The translations under genes were made by a program, and so were the position numbers. This document shows positions 47,268-55,951 of a DNA stretch of 64,000 bases, piece after piece. The stretch comes from Polycyclovorans sp. Lineage in GTDB: Bacteria; Pseudomonadota; Gammaproteobacteria; Nevskiales; Nevskiaceae. The stretch spans positions 62,001 to 126,000 of the forward strand of contig PAKU01000006.1 of assembly GCA_002706265.1 (NCBI GenBank). Direction: 5' to 3'. Under the pieces are notes generated by a model. It ran no database searches. It saw only the letters and a program-made list of their open reading frames with translations, and was not told the DNA's origin. Every line of letters starts with the position of its first letter. The first letter of the stretch is position 1.

Positions 47268-48334
47268 GGCAGCACGGTGACCGCAACCCCGGTCGACGCC
47301 TGAAAGCGATCGGCGAAGGCTTGCGTGGCCTGCACGCGGCCGTCGGCACCCATGACCATGGCCTGATCGATGCCCATTGCCCGGGCGGTGTCGCGCCAGC
47401 CGTCCGGTCCGGCCACGAACAAGGCGGTGCTCGCCGCATCGGCCAGCACCGGGTCGGAGGTGATCACCGTTGCCGAGGTCAGGCCGCGGGCCGGCCGCCC
47501 GCTGCGCGGGTCGATCAGGTGGTGGTAGCGCTGGCCTTCGAACTCGAAGTAACGCTCGTAGTCGCCGCTGGTGAAAATGGTTTCGTCGCCCCGGGTGGTG
47601 ACGATGCCCATCAACGGCTGCTCGGCGCGCGGCGGGCGGGGGTGGCGCACGCCGATGCGCCAGGGCCCGTCGCCCTTGCGGCCGCGGGCGACCACGTCGC
47701 CGCCCATGTTGACCAGGTAATGCTCAAAGCCTGCCGCGCGCAGCGATGCGCCGATCTTGCCTGCGGCGTCGCCCTTGGCGATGCCGCCAAAGTTGAGTTG
47801 CACGCCGGGTGCGGGACCATAGTGCGCGGCGTCCAGTGCGGGGGCCGCGGCAATGGCCGCCAGTGTTGCGGCAATGGCCTCGTCATCCGGGGGTTGCGTG
47901 CCGAATGCCTCCTGACGGTTCCAGCCCCAGAGGTCCACCAGCCCGCCGACGCGCACGTCGAACAGGCCCCGGCTGGCGGTGGACAACGCGGCGGCGCGGG
48001 CGAACAGGGGGTGCAGTTCGGCATCGATGCGGGCGGCCTCGCCCTTGGCCAGCGCCTGGTTGACGGCGCTCAAGCCGCCGTCGGTGATGACGCTCCAGCG
48101 CTGCTGGTAGGCCGCGATCATGGGGCGGATGTCATGCATCGCGGCATCGAACTGGTCCTCTGTCTGCCCCGATTCGAGATAGACGCTGACATTGATGAGC
48201 GTGCCCAGACCGAGGAATTCTTCGATGACCACCTGGTCGTGTTCCGGCTGCCGCTGCGCCAGCCAGACGAACAGCAGCGCCAGGGCCACGCCCCAGGCGG
48301 CCCGCTTGAAGAACTGCTTCAGGCGCTCATCCAT
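47264..48334 (-). CDS. apbE: FAD:protein FMN transferase ApbE
   Basis: ApbE moves FMN from FAD to a threonine of exported redox proteins such as RnfG, NqrB/C and other flavinylated domains. The 356-residue protein has a signal anchor (about residues 13-30), the substrate region FDVRVGGLVDLWGW, the NFGGIAKGDAAGKI loop, NMGGDVVARG, and SATVITSDPVLADAASTALF with metal ligands. Its ATG overlaps the gshB stop (ATGA). No flavinylation target with the usual Ser/Thr-rich motif is visible in the window. Confidence 0.93.
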   Translation of the reverse strand: MDERLKQFFKRAAWGVALALLFVWLAQRQPEHDQVVIEEFLGLGTLINVSVYLESGQTEDQFDAAMHDIRPMIAAYQQRWSVITDGGLSAVNQALAKGEAARIDAELHPLFARAAALSTASRGLFDVRVGGLVDLWGWNRQEAFGTQPPDDEAIAATLAAIAAAPALDAAHYGPAPGVQLNFGGIAKGDAAGKIGASLRAAGFEHYLVNMGGDVVARGRKGDGPWRIGVRHPRPPRAEQPLMGIVTTRGDETIFTSGDYERYFEFEGQRYHHLIDPRSGRPARGLTSATVITSDPVLADAASTALFVAGPDGWRDTARAMGIDQAMVMGADGRVQATQAFADRFQASTGVAVTVLP

Positions 48335-49284
48335 CAGCGTGCGACCAGGCGGGCGGTGATGGCCTGCATCAGTTGCCCGCCAATGTCGAGCGCATAGGCG
48401 GCGTCGAGTTCGCGGGCGCAGGTCGGGGAGGTGACGTTGATCTCGGTCAGGCAATCGCCGATCACGTCGAGGCCCACGAAAAGCAGGCCGCGGCGTTGCA
48501 GTTCGGGGCCGACCTGATTGGCAATCCAGCGGTCGCGCTCGGTCAGCGGTTGCGGGCGGCCGCTGCCGCCGGCGGCGAGATTGCCGCGCGTTTCGCCCTG
48601 CATCGGCACCCGCGCCAGACAGTAGGGAACGGGCGCTCCATCGACCATGAGAATGCGTTTGTCGCCGTCCTTGATGGCGGGCAGGTAGCGCTGCGCCATG
48701 ATCAGATGCCGCCCGGCGGTGAGGGCTTCGATCACGGCGCCCAGATTCAGGCCATCACGGCCCACGCGAAAGATGCCGCTGCCGCCCATGCCGTCCAGCG
48801 GTTTGAAGATGACGTCACCGTGCTCGGCGTGAAAGGCGCGCAAGGTCGCGGGGTCGCTGGCGATCAGCGTGGGCGCGCAGCACTGCGGAAAGCGGCTGAT
48901 GAAGAACTTCTCGTTGCAGTCCCGCAGGCTCTGTGGCCGGTTGACGACCAGACAGCCCTGCGTCTCGGCCAGCTCCAGGGTGTAGGTGGCGTTGACGAAG
49001 GCCATGTCGAACGGTGGGTCCTTGCGCATCAGCAACGCGTCGAGTTGGCCCAGCGGTGCAACGCTGGCATCGCCCAGGGTGAACCAGTCGTGCGTGTCGT
49101 CACGCACGTTCAGCGCGCGTCCACGCCCCAGCGCCACGCCGTCACGCACCCACAGATCGTTCATCTCAAAATAGCGGATCGCGTAGCCGTGACGCTGCGC
49201 GGCGAGCAGCAGCGCGAGGGTGGTGTCTTTGTAGGGCTTGATGGCCCCGATGGGGTCCATCACGACGCCGAGCGTTCGCGACAT
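48334..49284 (-). CDS. gshB: Glutathione synthetase
   Basis: GshB adds glycine to gamma-glutamylcysteine with ATP to make glutathione. The 316-residue ATP-grasp enzyme starts LGVVMDPIGAIKPYKDTTLALLLAAQ, with MRKDPPFDMAF, FKPLDGMGGSGIFR (ATP binding) and EINVTSPTC near the end, all family features. The ATG at 49284 is the family start; a longer in-frame start 69 bases upstream is unlikely. It leads the minus-strand run to pyrX. Confidence 0.96.
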   Translation of the reverse strand: MSRTLGVVMDPIGAIKPYKDTTLALLLAAQRHGYAIRYFEMNDLWVRDGVALGRGRALNVRDDTHDWFTLGDASVAPLGQLDALLMRKDPPFDMAFVNATYTLELAETQGCLVVNRPQSLRDCNEKFFISRFPQCCAPTLIASDPATLRAFHAEHGDVIFKPLDGMGGSGIFRVGRDGLNLGAVIEALTAGRHLIMAQRYLPAIKDGDKRILMVDGAPVPYCLARVPMQGETRGNLAAGGSGRPQPLTERDRWIANQVGPELQRRGLLFVGLDVIGDCLTEINVTSPTCARELDAAYALDIGGQLMQAITARLVAR

Positions 49285-49380
49285 GGGCAATCTGTCCTGA
49301 GGTGTACGGCCGAGGGATTTGGCCGAGCGCAACTTTACGCGATGCCCGTTCACAGGCAGGGGCGCCGACGGTGTGCGTGC

Positions 49381-50529
49381 TCAGGGCTGGACGGTCCGTA
49401 AACCCATGGCCGCCGCCATATCGGTGTCGAGTTCGCGCGGGGGCCGGGCGCCCTGGGTGAGGCCGAAAGGCCCGGCGTAGTCCCACAGCGCCCAGCCGAT
49501 GCCGCGGGCCTGCATCAACCCGGTGACATCGTTCAGCCACGCCCGCCGATGCGCCGGCGCGGCGTTGGCGCGGTACACGCCGAACTCGCCGCACCAGATC
49601 GGCACGCCGTGGCGCCTTGCCCATTCGCTGGCGCGATCGAGCGTACGGGCGAGGCGCGCGCGGTTCCAGCGTTCGTCACCGTAGTGCGCGAGGTGGGGTT
49701 GTACGTCGGGTGCCGCGCGCTGCAACGGCGCGGCCACCGCCTCGGGTGAAGACGGGTAGGGGAATCCCGAAAACGACACCCACATGGGCCAGCCCCAGTA
49801 CGCGCCCTGATGGGTGAAGTTCTTAGGCTCGTAGAAGTGAAAGGTGTAGATCAGGTTGCGCGCGGCCAGCGGCGCAAAGGCCACCAGATCGTCAACGTCG
49901 GCATAGCCGCCGGGGGACACGATCACCGTGTGTTGGGGCGCGATCTGCCGCAGGGTGGCGACGATCTCGGTCATCAACTGCCGGACCGCCGCCGGGTCGT
50001 CATGCTCAGGCTCGTTGAGCGCCTCGAAGGCCACGGCGGAGACCGGCCAGCGCGACAGCGGCTGCGCCACGCGGGCCCAGGCCTGCATCAGCTGTTTGCG
50101 GGCGGCGGGGTCGGCAAACAGCGCGTGCTTGTAGGCCGCTTGTGGCTGCAGGGCCAGCACCACGGCCAGCCCGGCGGCGCGGGCGGCATCCAAACCTGCC
50201 ATCAGCTCATCGAGCGCAGTGGCGCTGGCCATCAGCCACTCGGGATCGACGCCAATGCGCACGTGGCCGAGGCCCAGTTGCCCGATCAGGCGCAGATCGT
50301 CAGGGCCAATGGCCGACTGCGCGGCGACCGCTTCAAACGCGGCGCGGTGCGTGAACCAGTGACTCAGGTTCACGCCGCGCTGCAGGGCGTCGAGCAGCGC
50401 AGGCGCAGGCGCCGTTGCGCTGCGTGATGCCCCGCAGCCACTGGCCATGACCGCGAGCACGACGCTCAGCAACAGGCGCCCCAGGCGCCGCGCGCGCGGC
50501 CGGCGTGGCGTGGCGGCGCGGTGGGTCAT
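49381..50529 (-). CDS. Glycoside hydrolase family 5-like lipoprotein
   Basis: The 382-residue protein has a basic N-terminus, a signal segment ending in the lipobox MASGC, and a GH5 barrel: RGVNLSHWF, VAFEALNEPEHDD with the acid/base Glu, and VPIWCGEFGVYR with the nucleophile Glu. Cellulase-type glucan hydrolysis is the family theme; the true polysaccharide is unknown and could be self-made exopolysaccharide. ATG at 50529 is preferred to a GTG six bases earlier. It is alone, on the strand shared with gshB. Confidence 0.88.
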   Translation of the reverse strand: MTHRAATPRRPRARRLGRLLLSVVLAVMASGCGASRSATAPAPALLDALQRGVNLSHWFTHRAAFEAVAAQSAIGPDDLRLIGQLGLGHVRIGVDPEWLMASATALDELMAGLDAARAAGLAVVLALQPQAAYKHALFADPAARKQLMQAWARVAQPLSRWPVSAVAFEALNEPEHDDPAAVRQLMTEIVATLRQIAPQHTVIVSPGGYADVDDLVAFAPLAARNLIYTFHFYEPKNFTHQGAYWGWPMWVSFSGFPYPSSPEAVAAPLQRAAPDVQPHLAHYGDERWNRARLARTLDRASEWARRHGVPIWCGEFGVYRANAAPAHRRAWLNDVTGLMQARGIGWALWDYAGPFGLTQGARPPRELDTDMAAAMGLRTVQP

Positions 50530-50541
50530 CAACACGTCGCC

Positions 50542-50685
50542 TCAGGCCCCGGTGCCCAGCAGCCCGATGATGCCGAGCAGAATCAGATAACCCGCGACGA
50601 TGTAGTTGAGCAGCCGGGGTTTGACCAAGATCAGGATGCCGGCAATCAGCGACACCAGCGGGGCAAGGCTGAGGGTGATGTTCAT
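50542..50685 (-). CDS. DUF3096 small membrane protein
   Basis: This 47-residue protein has two hydrophobic helices joined by the turn KPRLLNYIVAGYLILLG, the DUF3096 signature. A GGAAT lies just before the ATG at 50685. The stop is 12 bases before the GH5 gene start, so they may be co-transcribed. No role is known. Confidence 0.82.
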   Translation of the reverse strand: MNITLSLAPLVSLIAGILILVKPRLLNYIVAGYLILLGIIGLLGTGA

Positions 50686-50834
50686 ATCGATTCCAGGTGG
50701 ATGACGAACCTGCGGCAGAGGCCAAAGGGCTGCCGCGGATCGTGTCACAGGGCCGCCGGCGCGGTCGATGACCCGGCGCGGCATCGCGGCGGTCGGCCGC
50801 GCCCCGGGGCCGCGAATACGGTAGCGTTGCGGGC

Positions 50835-51611
50835 ATGGACAGTCCCCGACTCGCGGTCCTCATCGATGCCGACAACGCCAGGGCCGATTTGATCGAGCCG
50901 CTGCTGGCCGAGGTGGCCAAATATGGCGTGGCCAGCGTCAAGCGCATTTACGGGGACTGGACTCAGCCCAATCTCGGCAGCTGGAAGCAGAAGCTGGTCG
51001 CCCATGCCATCCAGCCCATGCAGCAGTTCGGCTACACCACCGGCAAAAATGCCACCGACAGCGCGCTGATCATCGATGCCATGGACCTGCTGTACACCGG
51101 CAACTTCGATGGCTTCTGCCTGGTGTCGTCCGACAGCGACTTCACCCGCCTGGCCACGCGCCTGCGGGAGTCGGGCAAAACCGTGTACGGCTTTGGCGAG
51201 CGCAAGACACCGCGGTCGCTGATCGCTGCCTGCGACAAGTTCGTCTACGTCGACATTCTGCGGCCCGAACCCGCCGCCAAGCCCACGCCCGCCAAAAAGA
51301 CCAAGGCCAAGGCCGGCGAGCCTGCAACGCCCAAGGCCGAAGCCGCCGCAGCGCCCAAGCTGGCCAAGGCCGACCCGCAATTGAAGGCCATGTTCGACGC
51401 CGCGCTGGAAGCCTCGGTAGACGATGACGGCTGGGCCCACCTGGGCGCCATCGGCCAATACATCAACAAGCAGCAGCCCGATTTCGACGCCCGCAACTAT
51501 GGCCAGAAGCGGCTCAGCGATCTGGTGGCGGCCACCACCGGCTACGAACTGCAGACGCGTAAAGGGGCTGACGGCAAGTCGGGCGCGCACTACATGCGCA
51601 AGGCGCGTTGA
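50835..51611 (+). CDS. NYN ribonuclease-like domain with OST-HTH/LOTUS domain
   Basis: The 258-residue protein joins an N-terminal NYN (PIN-like) domain (about residues 1-140) with acidic residues LIDADNAR, ATDSALIIDAMDLL and VSSDSDFT that would bind a catalytic metal, an Ala/Lys/Pro-rich linker (about 148-175), and a C-terminal OST-HTH domain (about 178-258; WAHLGAIGQYINKQQPDFDA). Such proteins are thought to be RNA-binding nucleases or adaptors. A weak -10-like TAGCGT lies 7 bases before the ATG, with no ribosome site. Confidence 0.88.
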   Translation: MDSPRLAVLIDADNARADLIEPLLAEVAKYGVASVKRIYGDWTQPNLGSWKQKLVAHAIQPMQQFGYTTGKNATDSALIIDAMDLLYTGNFDGFCLVSSDSDFTRLATRLRESGKTVYGFGERKTPRSLIAACDKFVYVDILRPEPAAKPTPAKKTKAKAGEPATPKAEAAAAPKLAKADPQLKAMFDAALEASVDDDGWAHLGAIGQYINKQQPDFDARNYGQKRLSDLVAATTGYELQTRKGADGKSGAHYMRKAR

Positions 51612-51629
51612 GGGTTTGTGCGAGCTGGC

Positions 51630-52769
51630 TTAAGGCGCAATCGCCACCGCTGCGGCGATGTCGCTGTCTTCGGCGCTCAGCAATTCGATCAAGGTGCCGC
51701 GCCGGTCGATGACCGCAACACTGGGCACTTGGCGAACGCCGAAGGCACGAAAGATTGAGCCATCGGGGTCTAGCGCCAAAGGCACTTGGGTTCCGGTGGC
51801 TTCGCGATAATCATGCACGTCTTGCGCTGACGCCCAAAGCGGATTGGACAGTGCCACCCAATCAACCTCGCCGGTCTCGGCGAGCTTTTCGACCGCTTCG
51901 CGATAGCGCTTGCACTGCGCCGAGATGGCCGGTCGTGTTTCAGCGAGATAGGACTCGCACCAAGGAGAGAAGAACAACACGGCGCGGGGGCGCGGGGCGT
52001 CTGCGCCGCCGAGTGGCATCTTGTCGCCCGACATTAATGTGACGGTGAAATCACCCACCAGATCCCCTTCCGCGATGACGGGTGCGGTGGCGGGCTGATC
52101 GGCCTGGGCGATGGCGGGCTCGTCGCCGTCGCGGCTTAGCACCTGCTCAATGGCGCGATCCAGCTCGGGGCCATCTTTGTGGCCGACGTAGGCGATCAGT
52201 CCGTTGCGGTCGATCAGCACGTGCTGCGGGGTCACGCGTAAGTCCAACACTGCGGCCAGCGTGCCATCATCAATCGCGACCGGCATACTCAGTTTTAGCG
52301 CCTCGCGGTACTTGCGAACCTGGTCTTCGGTGTCGGTGAAACCGGTGTTGATGGCCACCACTTGCATCTCGTCGCCCTTGGCTTGATAAATCGTCTCGAA
52401 GCCCGGCATTTGCTCGCGGCATGGCCCGCACCATGTGGCCCAGAATTTCAGATAGACGGGCATTCTTCCATGCAGGCTCGCCAGATCAATCTTGTCGCCG
52501 TCGAGGGTCGTCAACACGGCGGTTGGCCCCGGCGTTCCGATGAGCTGCGCCGCCACTGCTTGTGCGCGGCGCTCGCCTTCGGCCGCGTAGGGGTCATCGG
52601 TTTCAGTGGCTTCGGTGGGCGACGCCTCGGCCGATTCAGCGCCAGCGGTCGCCGCGTCTTCTTGCAGATCGGTGTTCTGTGGCTGATTGCAGCCCGCCAT
52701 CAATCCCGCGCCTGTCAGCAGGACGAACAGTAGTCGGTGCTTCGAAGTGCCGCGGGTGGAGGTCGGCAT
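51630..52769 (-). CDS. Lipoprotein with two thioredoxin-like domains (TlpA type)
   Basis: The 379-residue protein has a lipobox MAGC, an acidic low-complexity spacer, then a TlpA-like thioredoxin domain (about residues 65-215) with active site WCGPC and Pro-containing loop, and a second thioredoxin-like domain (about 240-379) in which the site reads W-C-E-S-Y, with the resolving Cys missing and another Cys about 14 residues on. It probably works on disulfides in the periplasm, with the second domain altered or structural. It converges with the NYN gene. Confidence 0.85.
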   Translation of the reverse strand: MPTSTRGTSKHRLLFVLLTGAGLMAGCNQPQNTDLQEDAATAGAESAEASPTEATETDDPYAAEGERRAQAVAAQLIGTPGPTAVLTTLDGDKIDLASLHGRMPVYLKFWATWCGPCREQMPGFETIYQAKGDEMQVVAINTGFTDTEDQVRKYREALKLSMPVAIDDGTLAAVLDLRVTPQHVLIDRNGLIAYVGHKDGPELDRAIEQVLSRDGDEPAIAQADQPATAPVIAEGDLVGDFTVTLMSGDKMPLGGADAPRPRAVLFFSPWCESYLAETRPAISAQCKRYREAVEKLAETGEVDWVALSNPLWASAQDVHDYREATGTQVPLALDPDGSIFRAFGVRQVPSVAVIDRRGTLIELLSAEDSDIAAAVAIAP

Positions 52770-52889
52770 ATCAGTGATCTGAGTGTGGGTTGGGGTGGCC
52801 GGAGTGTAGTGCCGCCATTGTCGGGTGCTGCGCCGTTCGACAACCTCAGTCCCGTCCATGGTGAGGCCGTTGTGTCACGGGCGAGCCGC

Positions 52890-52895
52890 TAGACT
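52890..52895 (+). promoter_or_regulatory. Candidate -10 box just before the GST gene
   Basis: TAGACT lies 6 bases before the ATG at 52902, with TTGTGT (52870-52875) upstream as a possible -35 at a short 14-base spacing. No ribosome site fits between, so a leaderless transcript is possible. Confidence 0.35.
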
Positions 52896-52901
52896 GGACT
52901 C

Positions 52902-53543
52902 ATGATCATTCTTCACAGCTTTTGGTTGTCTCTGGCGACCTACCGTGTGCGCATCGCCTTGACGGTAAAAGGCGTTGCCTTTGAAGAGCGCACGCACGAC
53001 CTCACGCAAGGTCAACAGCACGCTGCGGCGTTTCGAGCGTTGAACCCGGCCGGCGCGGTGCCGGCGCTTGAGGGCGCAACGCCTGAGCCACTGACTCAAA
53101 GCCTGGCCATTATCGAATGGCTGGAAGAAACCTATCCGGCGCCGCCGTTGATGCCGACCGATGCCGCCGGCCGCGCCAAGGTGCGCACCCTGTTTTTGCT
53201 GACGGCCGCCGACACGCACCCGATCGTCGTGCCGCGCGTGCGGGCGCAGCTGGCCCAGCGTTTTGGTGCCGATGAAGCGGCCTGTGCTGACTGGGCCGGG
53301 CACTGGTTTCGCGAAGGCTTGGCGGCCTACGAAGCCCTGCTGCCCGAAGGCGCCACACGTTGTCACGGCGAGATGTTGAGCATCGCCGACCTGGCCTTGG
53401 CCAGTCATTTGATTGGCGCGGCGCGATTCAATGTGTCGCTGGATGGCTTCCCGCGCGTGGGGGCCGTGGGCAAAGCCTTGATGGCCTTGCCCGAAATCGC
53501 GGCCGCGCACCCCGATCGCCAGATTGACGCGCCGGCACGATAG
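52902..53543 (+). CDS. Glutathione S-transferase, maleylacetoacetate isomerase-like (zeta class)
   Basis: The 213-residue protein has an N-terminal thioredoxin-like glutathione domain (LHSFWLSLATYRVRIAL, then NPAGAVPALE and QSLAIIEWLEETYP) and a helical C-terminal domain. The start and the SIADLALASHL motif resemble zeta-class GST/MaiA, which isomerises maleylacetoacetate or maleylpyruvate in aromatic degradation, but the usual SSCS/SSAS active-site motif reads LSLAT. No homogentisate or gentisate genes are near, so the substrate is open. Confidence 0.8.
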   Translation: MIILHSFWLSLATYRVRIALTVKGVAFEERTHDLTQGQQHAAAFRALNPAGAVPALEGATPEPLTQSLAIIEWLEETYPAPPLMPTDAAGRAKVRTLFLLTAADTHPIVVPRVRAQLAQRFGADEAACADWAGHWFREGLAAYEALLPEGATRCHGEMLSIADLALASHLIGAARFNVSLDGFPRVGAVGKALMALPEIAAAHPDRQIDAPAR

Positions 53544-53582
53544 CGTCGCCGCTCCCACTTCCCACCCACACTGAGAGTCGTT

Positions 53583-54374
53583 ATGGACATGCAACTCAAC
53601 AACCGTCTCGGACTGGTGTCGGGCAGCACGGCGGGGATCGGTTACGCCATTGCTGAAGCCTTGGCGGCCGAAGGTGCCAAGGTCATCGTCAATGGTCGTA
53701 CGCAGACGGCGGTCGATGCCGCGATTGCTTCGATCAAGAAGGCCACCGGTCACGACGCGCTGGGCTTTGCGGGTGATCTGAGCAAGTCGGAGGTGGCCGA
53801 AGCGCTGGTGCGCACGCACGCCGACATCGAGATTCTGGTGAACAACCTGGGCATCTTTGAGCCCAAGCCGTTCGGCGAAATCGAAGACGCAGACTGGATG
53901 CGTTTCTTCGACGTCAACGTGCTCAGCGGCGTTCGCCTGACGCGCTTGTGCCTGCCGGCGATGAAGCAGGCCAACTGGGGCCGCGTCATCTTCATTTCCA
54001 GTGAAAGCGCCGTGCAGATTCCGGCCGAAATGATTCATTAAGGCATGACCAAAACCGCGCAGCTGGCCGTGTCGCGAGGCCTGGCCGAAGACCTTTCCGG
54101 CACGGGCATTACCGTCAACTGCATCTTGCCCGGGCCGACCAAGTCACGCGGCGTGGGTGACTTTGTGGAAACGCTGGCGAAAAGCGAGGGCATGTCGTTC
54201 GAGGCCTACGAGCAAGCGTTCTTCGAAAAAGTACGGCCCACGTCGCTGATCAAACGCTTCGCAAGGCCGGCCGAGGTGGCGTCGTTGGCGGTGTACGTGG
54301 CCAGCCCGCTCGCGTCGGCGACCACCGGCGCGGCCTTGCGTGTGGATGGCGGTGTGCTCAAGAGCGCGTTCTAA
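53583..54374 (+). pseudogene. SDR oxidoreductase gene with TAA at the catalytic Tyr codon
   Basis: The frame codes a short-chain dehydrogenase of 263 codons: glycine motif SGSTAGIG, NNLG, catalytic Ser140 in ISSESAV, and C-terminal LRVDGGVLKSAF. At codon 153 a TAA (54039-54041) stands exactly where the catalytic Tyr of YxxxK belongs; the same frame goes on with GMTK, keeping Lys157, and stays open to the normal end. A single TAT/TAC-to-TAA change explains it. Without readthrough the product ends before the active site and cofactor-binding C-terminus. A base error cannot be excluded. An internal ATG at 54045 could start a 109-residue fragment with no known use. Confidence 0.85.
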
Positions 54375-54388
54375 AGGAGTTATCTGCA

Positions 54389-54802
54389 ATGGATCAGGCA
54401 AACCAAATCGAAGGCGGCTGTCAGTGCGGTGCGGTTCGTTACGTCGTGACCGGCGATCCGGTCGTGGCGGCCATTTGCCACTGCAGCATGTGTCGTCGCG
54501 CCAGCGCCGCCCCGTCTGTGGCGTGGGCGATGTACCCGGAAGGCCAGGTCCGCTTCAGCAAGGCGCCACTCAAAATCTACGCGTCGTCGCCCGAAGCACA
54601 GCGCGGATTCTGCGAGGTCTGTGGCACGCAGATTTCGTTCACCGCCAGCTTCTTGCCGGGACTGATCGACATCACCATCGGCAGCCTTGACGACCCCGAA
54701 GCAGTACCGCCGGTGCTGCACAGCTGGCATTCCAAACATCTTTCGTGGGCCGAATACGCCGACACCTTGCCGCGCCACCCGAAGCTGCCGCCCTTCGAGT
54801 AA
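54389..54802 (+). CDS. GFA family (glutathione-dependent formaldehyde-activating enzyme-like) protein
   Basis: This 137-residue zinc protein has the GFA/CENP-V cysteine pattern: GGCQCGAVRY, CHCSMCRR and FCEVCGTQI. GFA was named for help in forming S-hydroxymethylglutathione, though most members have unknown substrates. An AAAGGAG site lies about 10 bases before the ATG. It follows the broken SDR gene by 14 bases and may share its transcript. Confidence 0.9.
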   Translation: MDQANQIEGGCQCGAVRYVVTGDPVVAAICHCSMCRRASAAPSVAWAMYPEGQVRFSKAPLKIYASSPEAQRGFCEVCGTQISFTASFLPGLIDITIGSLDDPEAVPPVLHSWHSKHLSWAEYADTLPRHPKLPPFE

Positions 54803-54857
54803 CCGGCCGACACGCCTCTCGGTCGATGCGCCGAGATCAATCCCTTCGGAGGTTCAA

Positions 54858-55241
54858 GTGGTTCACGACCTGGAAGCGAACAAGCAACACGCCATCGCGT
54901 TCTATCGCATGGCCTATACCGGCGATCCTGCCAACGCCGTGGAGCGGTATGTCGGCGAACACTACCTTCAGCACAACCCACTGGTGGGCAACGGCAAGCA
55001 GTCCTTCATTGACTACTTCACCGAAATGGCCGAGCAGTTTCCGGAAAAATCGATCGAATTCGTTCGGGTCATTGCCGAGGGCGACCTGGTTGCGCTTCAC
55101 ACCCATCAGACGTGGCCTGAGGGCAAGGAGTACGTGACCATGGATTTCTTCCGTTTCGATGACAACGGAAAGATTGTTGAGCATTGGGATTCGATCCAGC
55201 CGATCCCGGAGCAAACGAAAAATGGCAACCCGATGTATTGA
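54858..55241 (+). CDS. NTF2-like / SnoaL-type small protein
   Basis: The 127-residue protein is a predicted-SnoaL-like aldol condensation-catalysing family member: AFYRMAYTGDP, HYLQHNPLVGNGKQSFIDYF and the end MDFFRFDDNGKIVEHWDSIQPIP. The start is GTG at 54858, fixed by a GGAGG at 54848-54852 with 5-base spacing; the longer frame upstream overlaps the GFA gene and lacks family similarity. Its substrate is unknown. It is the last gene of the accessory run 52.9-55.2 kb. Confidence 0.83.
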   Translation: MVHDLEANKQHAIAFYRMAYTGDPANAVERYVGEHYLQHNPLVGNGKQSFIDYFTEMAEQFPEKSIEFVRVIAEGDLVALHTHQTWPEGKEYVTMDFFRFDDNGKIVEHWDSIQPIPEQTKNGNPMY

Positions 55242-55308
55242 ACGCGCCCAATCAACCACTTAGCTGATCCGCTGCGCGGCTTTAGGTCAGCCGGCGGGTC
55301 CGCCCCGC

Positions 55309-55314
55309 TACAAT
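55309..55314 (+). promoter_or_regulatory. -10 box directly upstream of hisG
   Basis: TACAAT is followed by seven bases (GCGCGCC) and then the hisG ATG. The same hexamer and GC-rich discriminator precede tRNA-His. Transcription would start at or within a base or two of the start codon, so the hisG mRNA may be leaderless; no Shine-Dalgarno is present. Confidence 0.55.
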
Positions 55315-55321
55315 GCGCGCC

Positions 55322-55951
55322 ATGATCACGCTTGCACTTTCCAAGGGCCGAATCCTTGAAGACACCCTGCCCATGCTCAAGTCCATGGGCATCGAGCCCG
55401 CCGGTGACATTGGCCGTTTGCTGCGGGTGCCGACCACCGAGCCCGACCTGCAGTTGGTCATCATCCGGCCTGCCGACGTGCCCACTTATGTGGCCTACGG
55501 CGCCGCCGACCTGGGCGTGACCGGCAAGGATGTGCTGATGGAGCACGGCGGCGAAGGCCTCTACGAGCCGCTGGATCTGAAGATTGCCGGCTGCCGCCTG
55601 TCAGTGGCGCAGGTGAAGGATTCGCCGGCGCTGCCGCCGCAGCACCGGCTGCGGGTGGCCACCAAGTACCCGGCCATCACCCGGGCGCATTTTGCGCAGC
55701 GCGACATGCAGGTGGAGATGATCAAGCTCTACGGCTCCATGGAGCTCGCGCCGCTGGTGGGCCTGGCCGACGTGATCGTCGATCTGGTCGACACCGGCAA
55801 CACCCTCAGGGCCAATGGCCTGGTCGAGACCGAAATCATCACCCACATCACCGCGCGCATGGTCGTCAACAAGGCGGCGATGAAAACCAAGCACGCGGCC
55901 ATCAAGGGCTGGTTGGCGCGCTTTGCGGAGGCGGTGGAGGCGCGGGCATGA
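55322..55951 (+). CDS. hisG: ATP phosphoribosyltransferase catalytic subunit, short form
   Basis: HisG joins ATP and PRPP in the first step of histidine synthesis. At 209 residues it is the short form without the C-terminal regulatory domain, so it needs HisZ, which is encoded at 2364-3347. Family motifs include [27 protein letters not shown] and the PRPP loop [17 protein letters not shown] at 55322 is the family start. hisD overlaps its stop by 4 bases (ATGA). Confidence 0.95.
   Translation: MITLALSKGRILEDTLPMLKSMGIEPAGDIGRLLRVPTTEPDLQLVIIRPADVPTYVAYGAADLGVTGKDVLMEHGGEGLYEPLDLKIAGCRLSVAQVKDSPALPPQHRLRVATKYPAITRAHFAQRDMQVEMIKLYGSMELAPLVGLADVIVDLVDTGNTLRANGLVETEIITHITARMVVNKAAMKTKHAAIKGWLARFAEAVEARA

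Noticed and set aside
46909-47439. N-terminal extension of the Gx-type protein
   Set aside because: The upstream part of the frame overlaps the NusG-II and apbE genes and is Arg/Pro-rich shadow sequence; the TTG at 46908 gives a normal family length.
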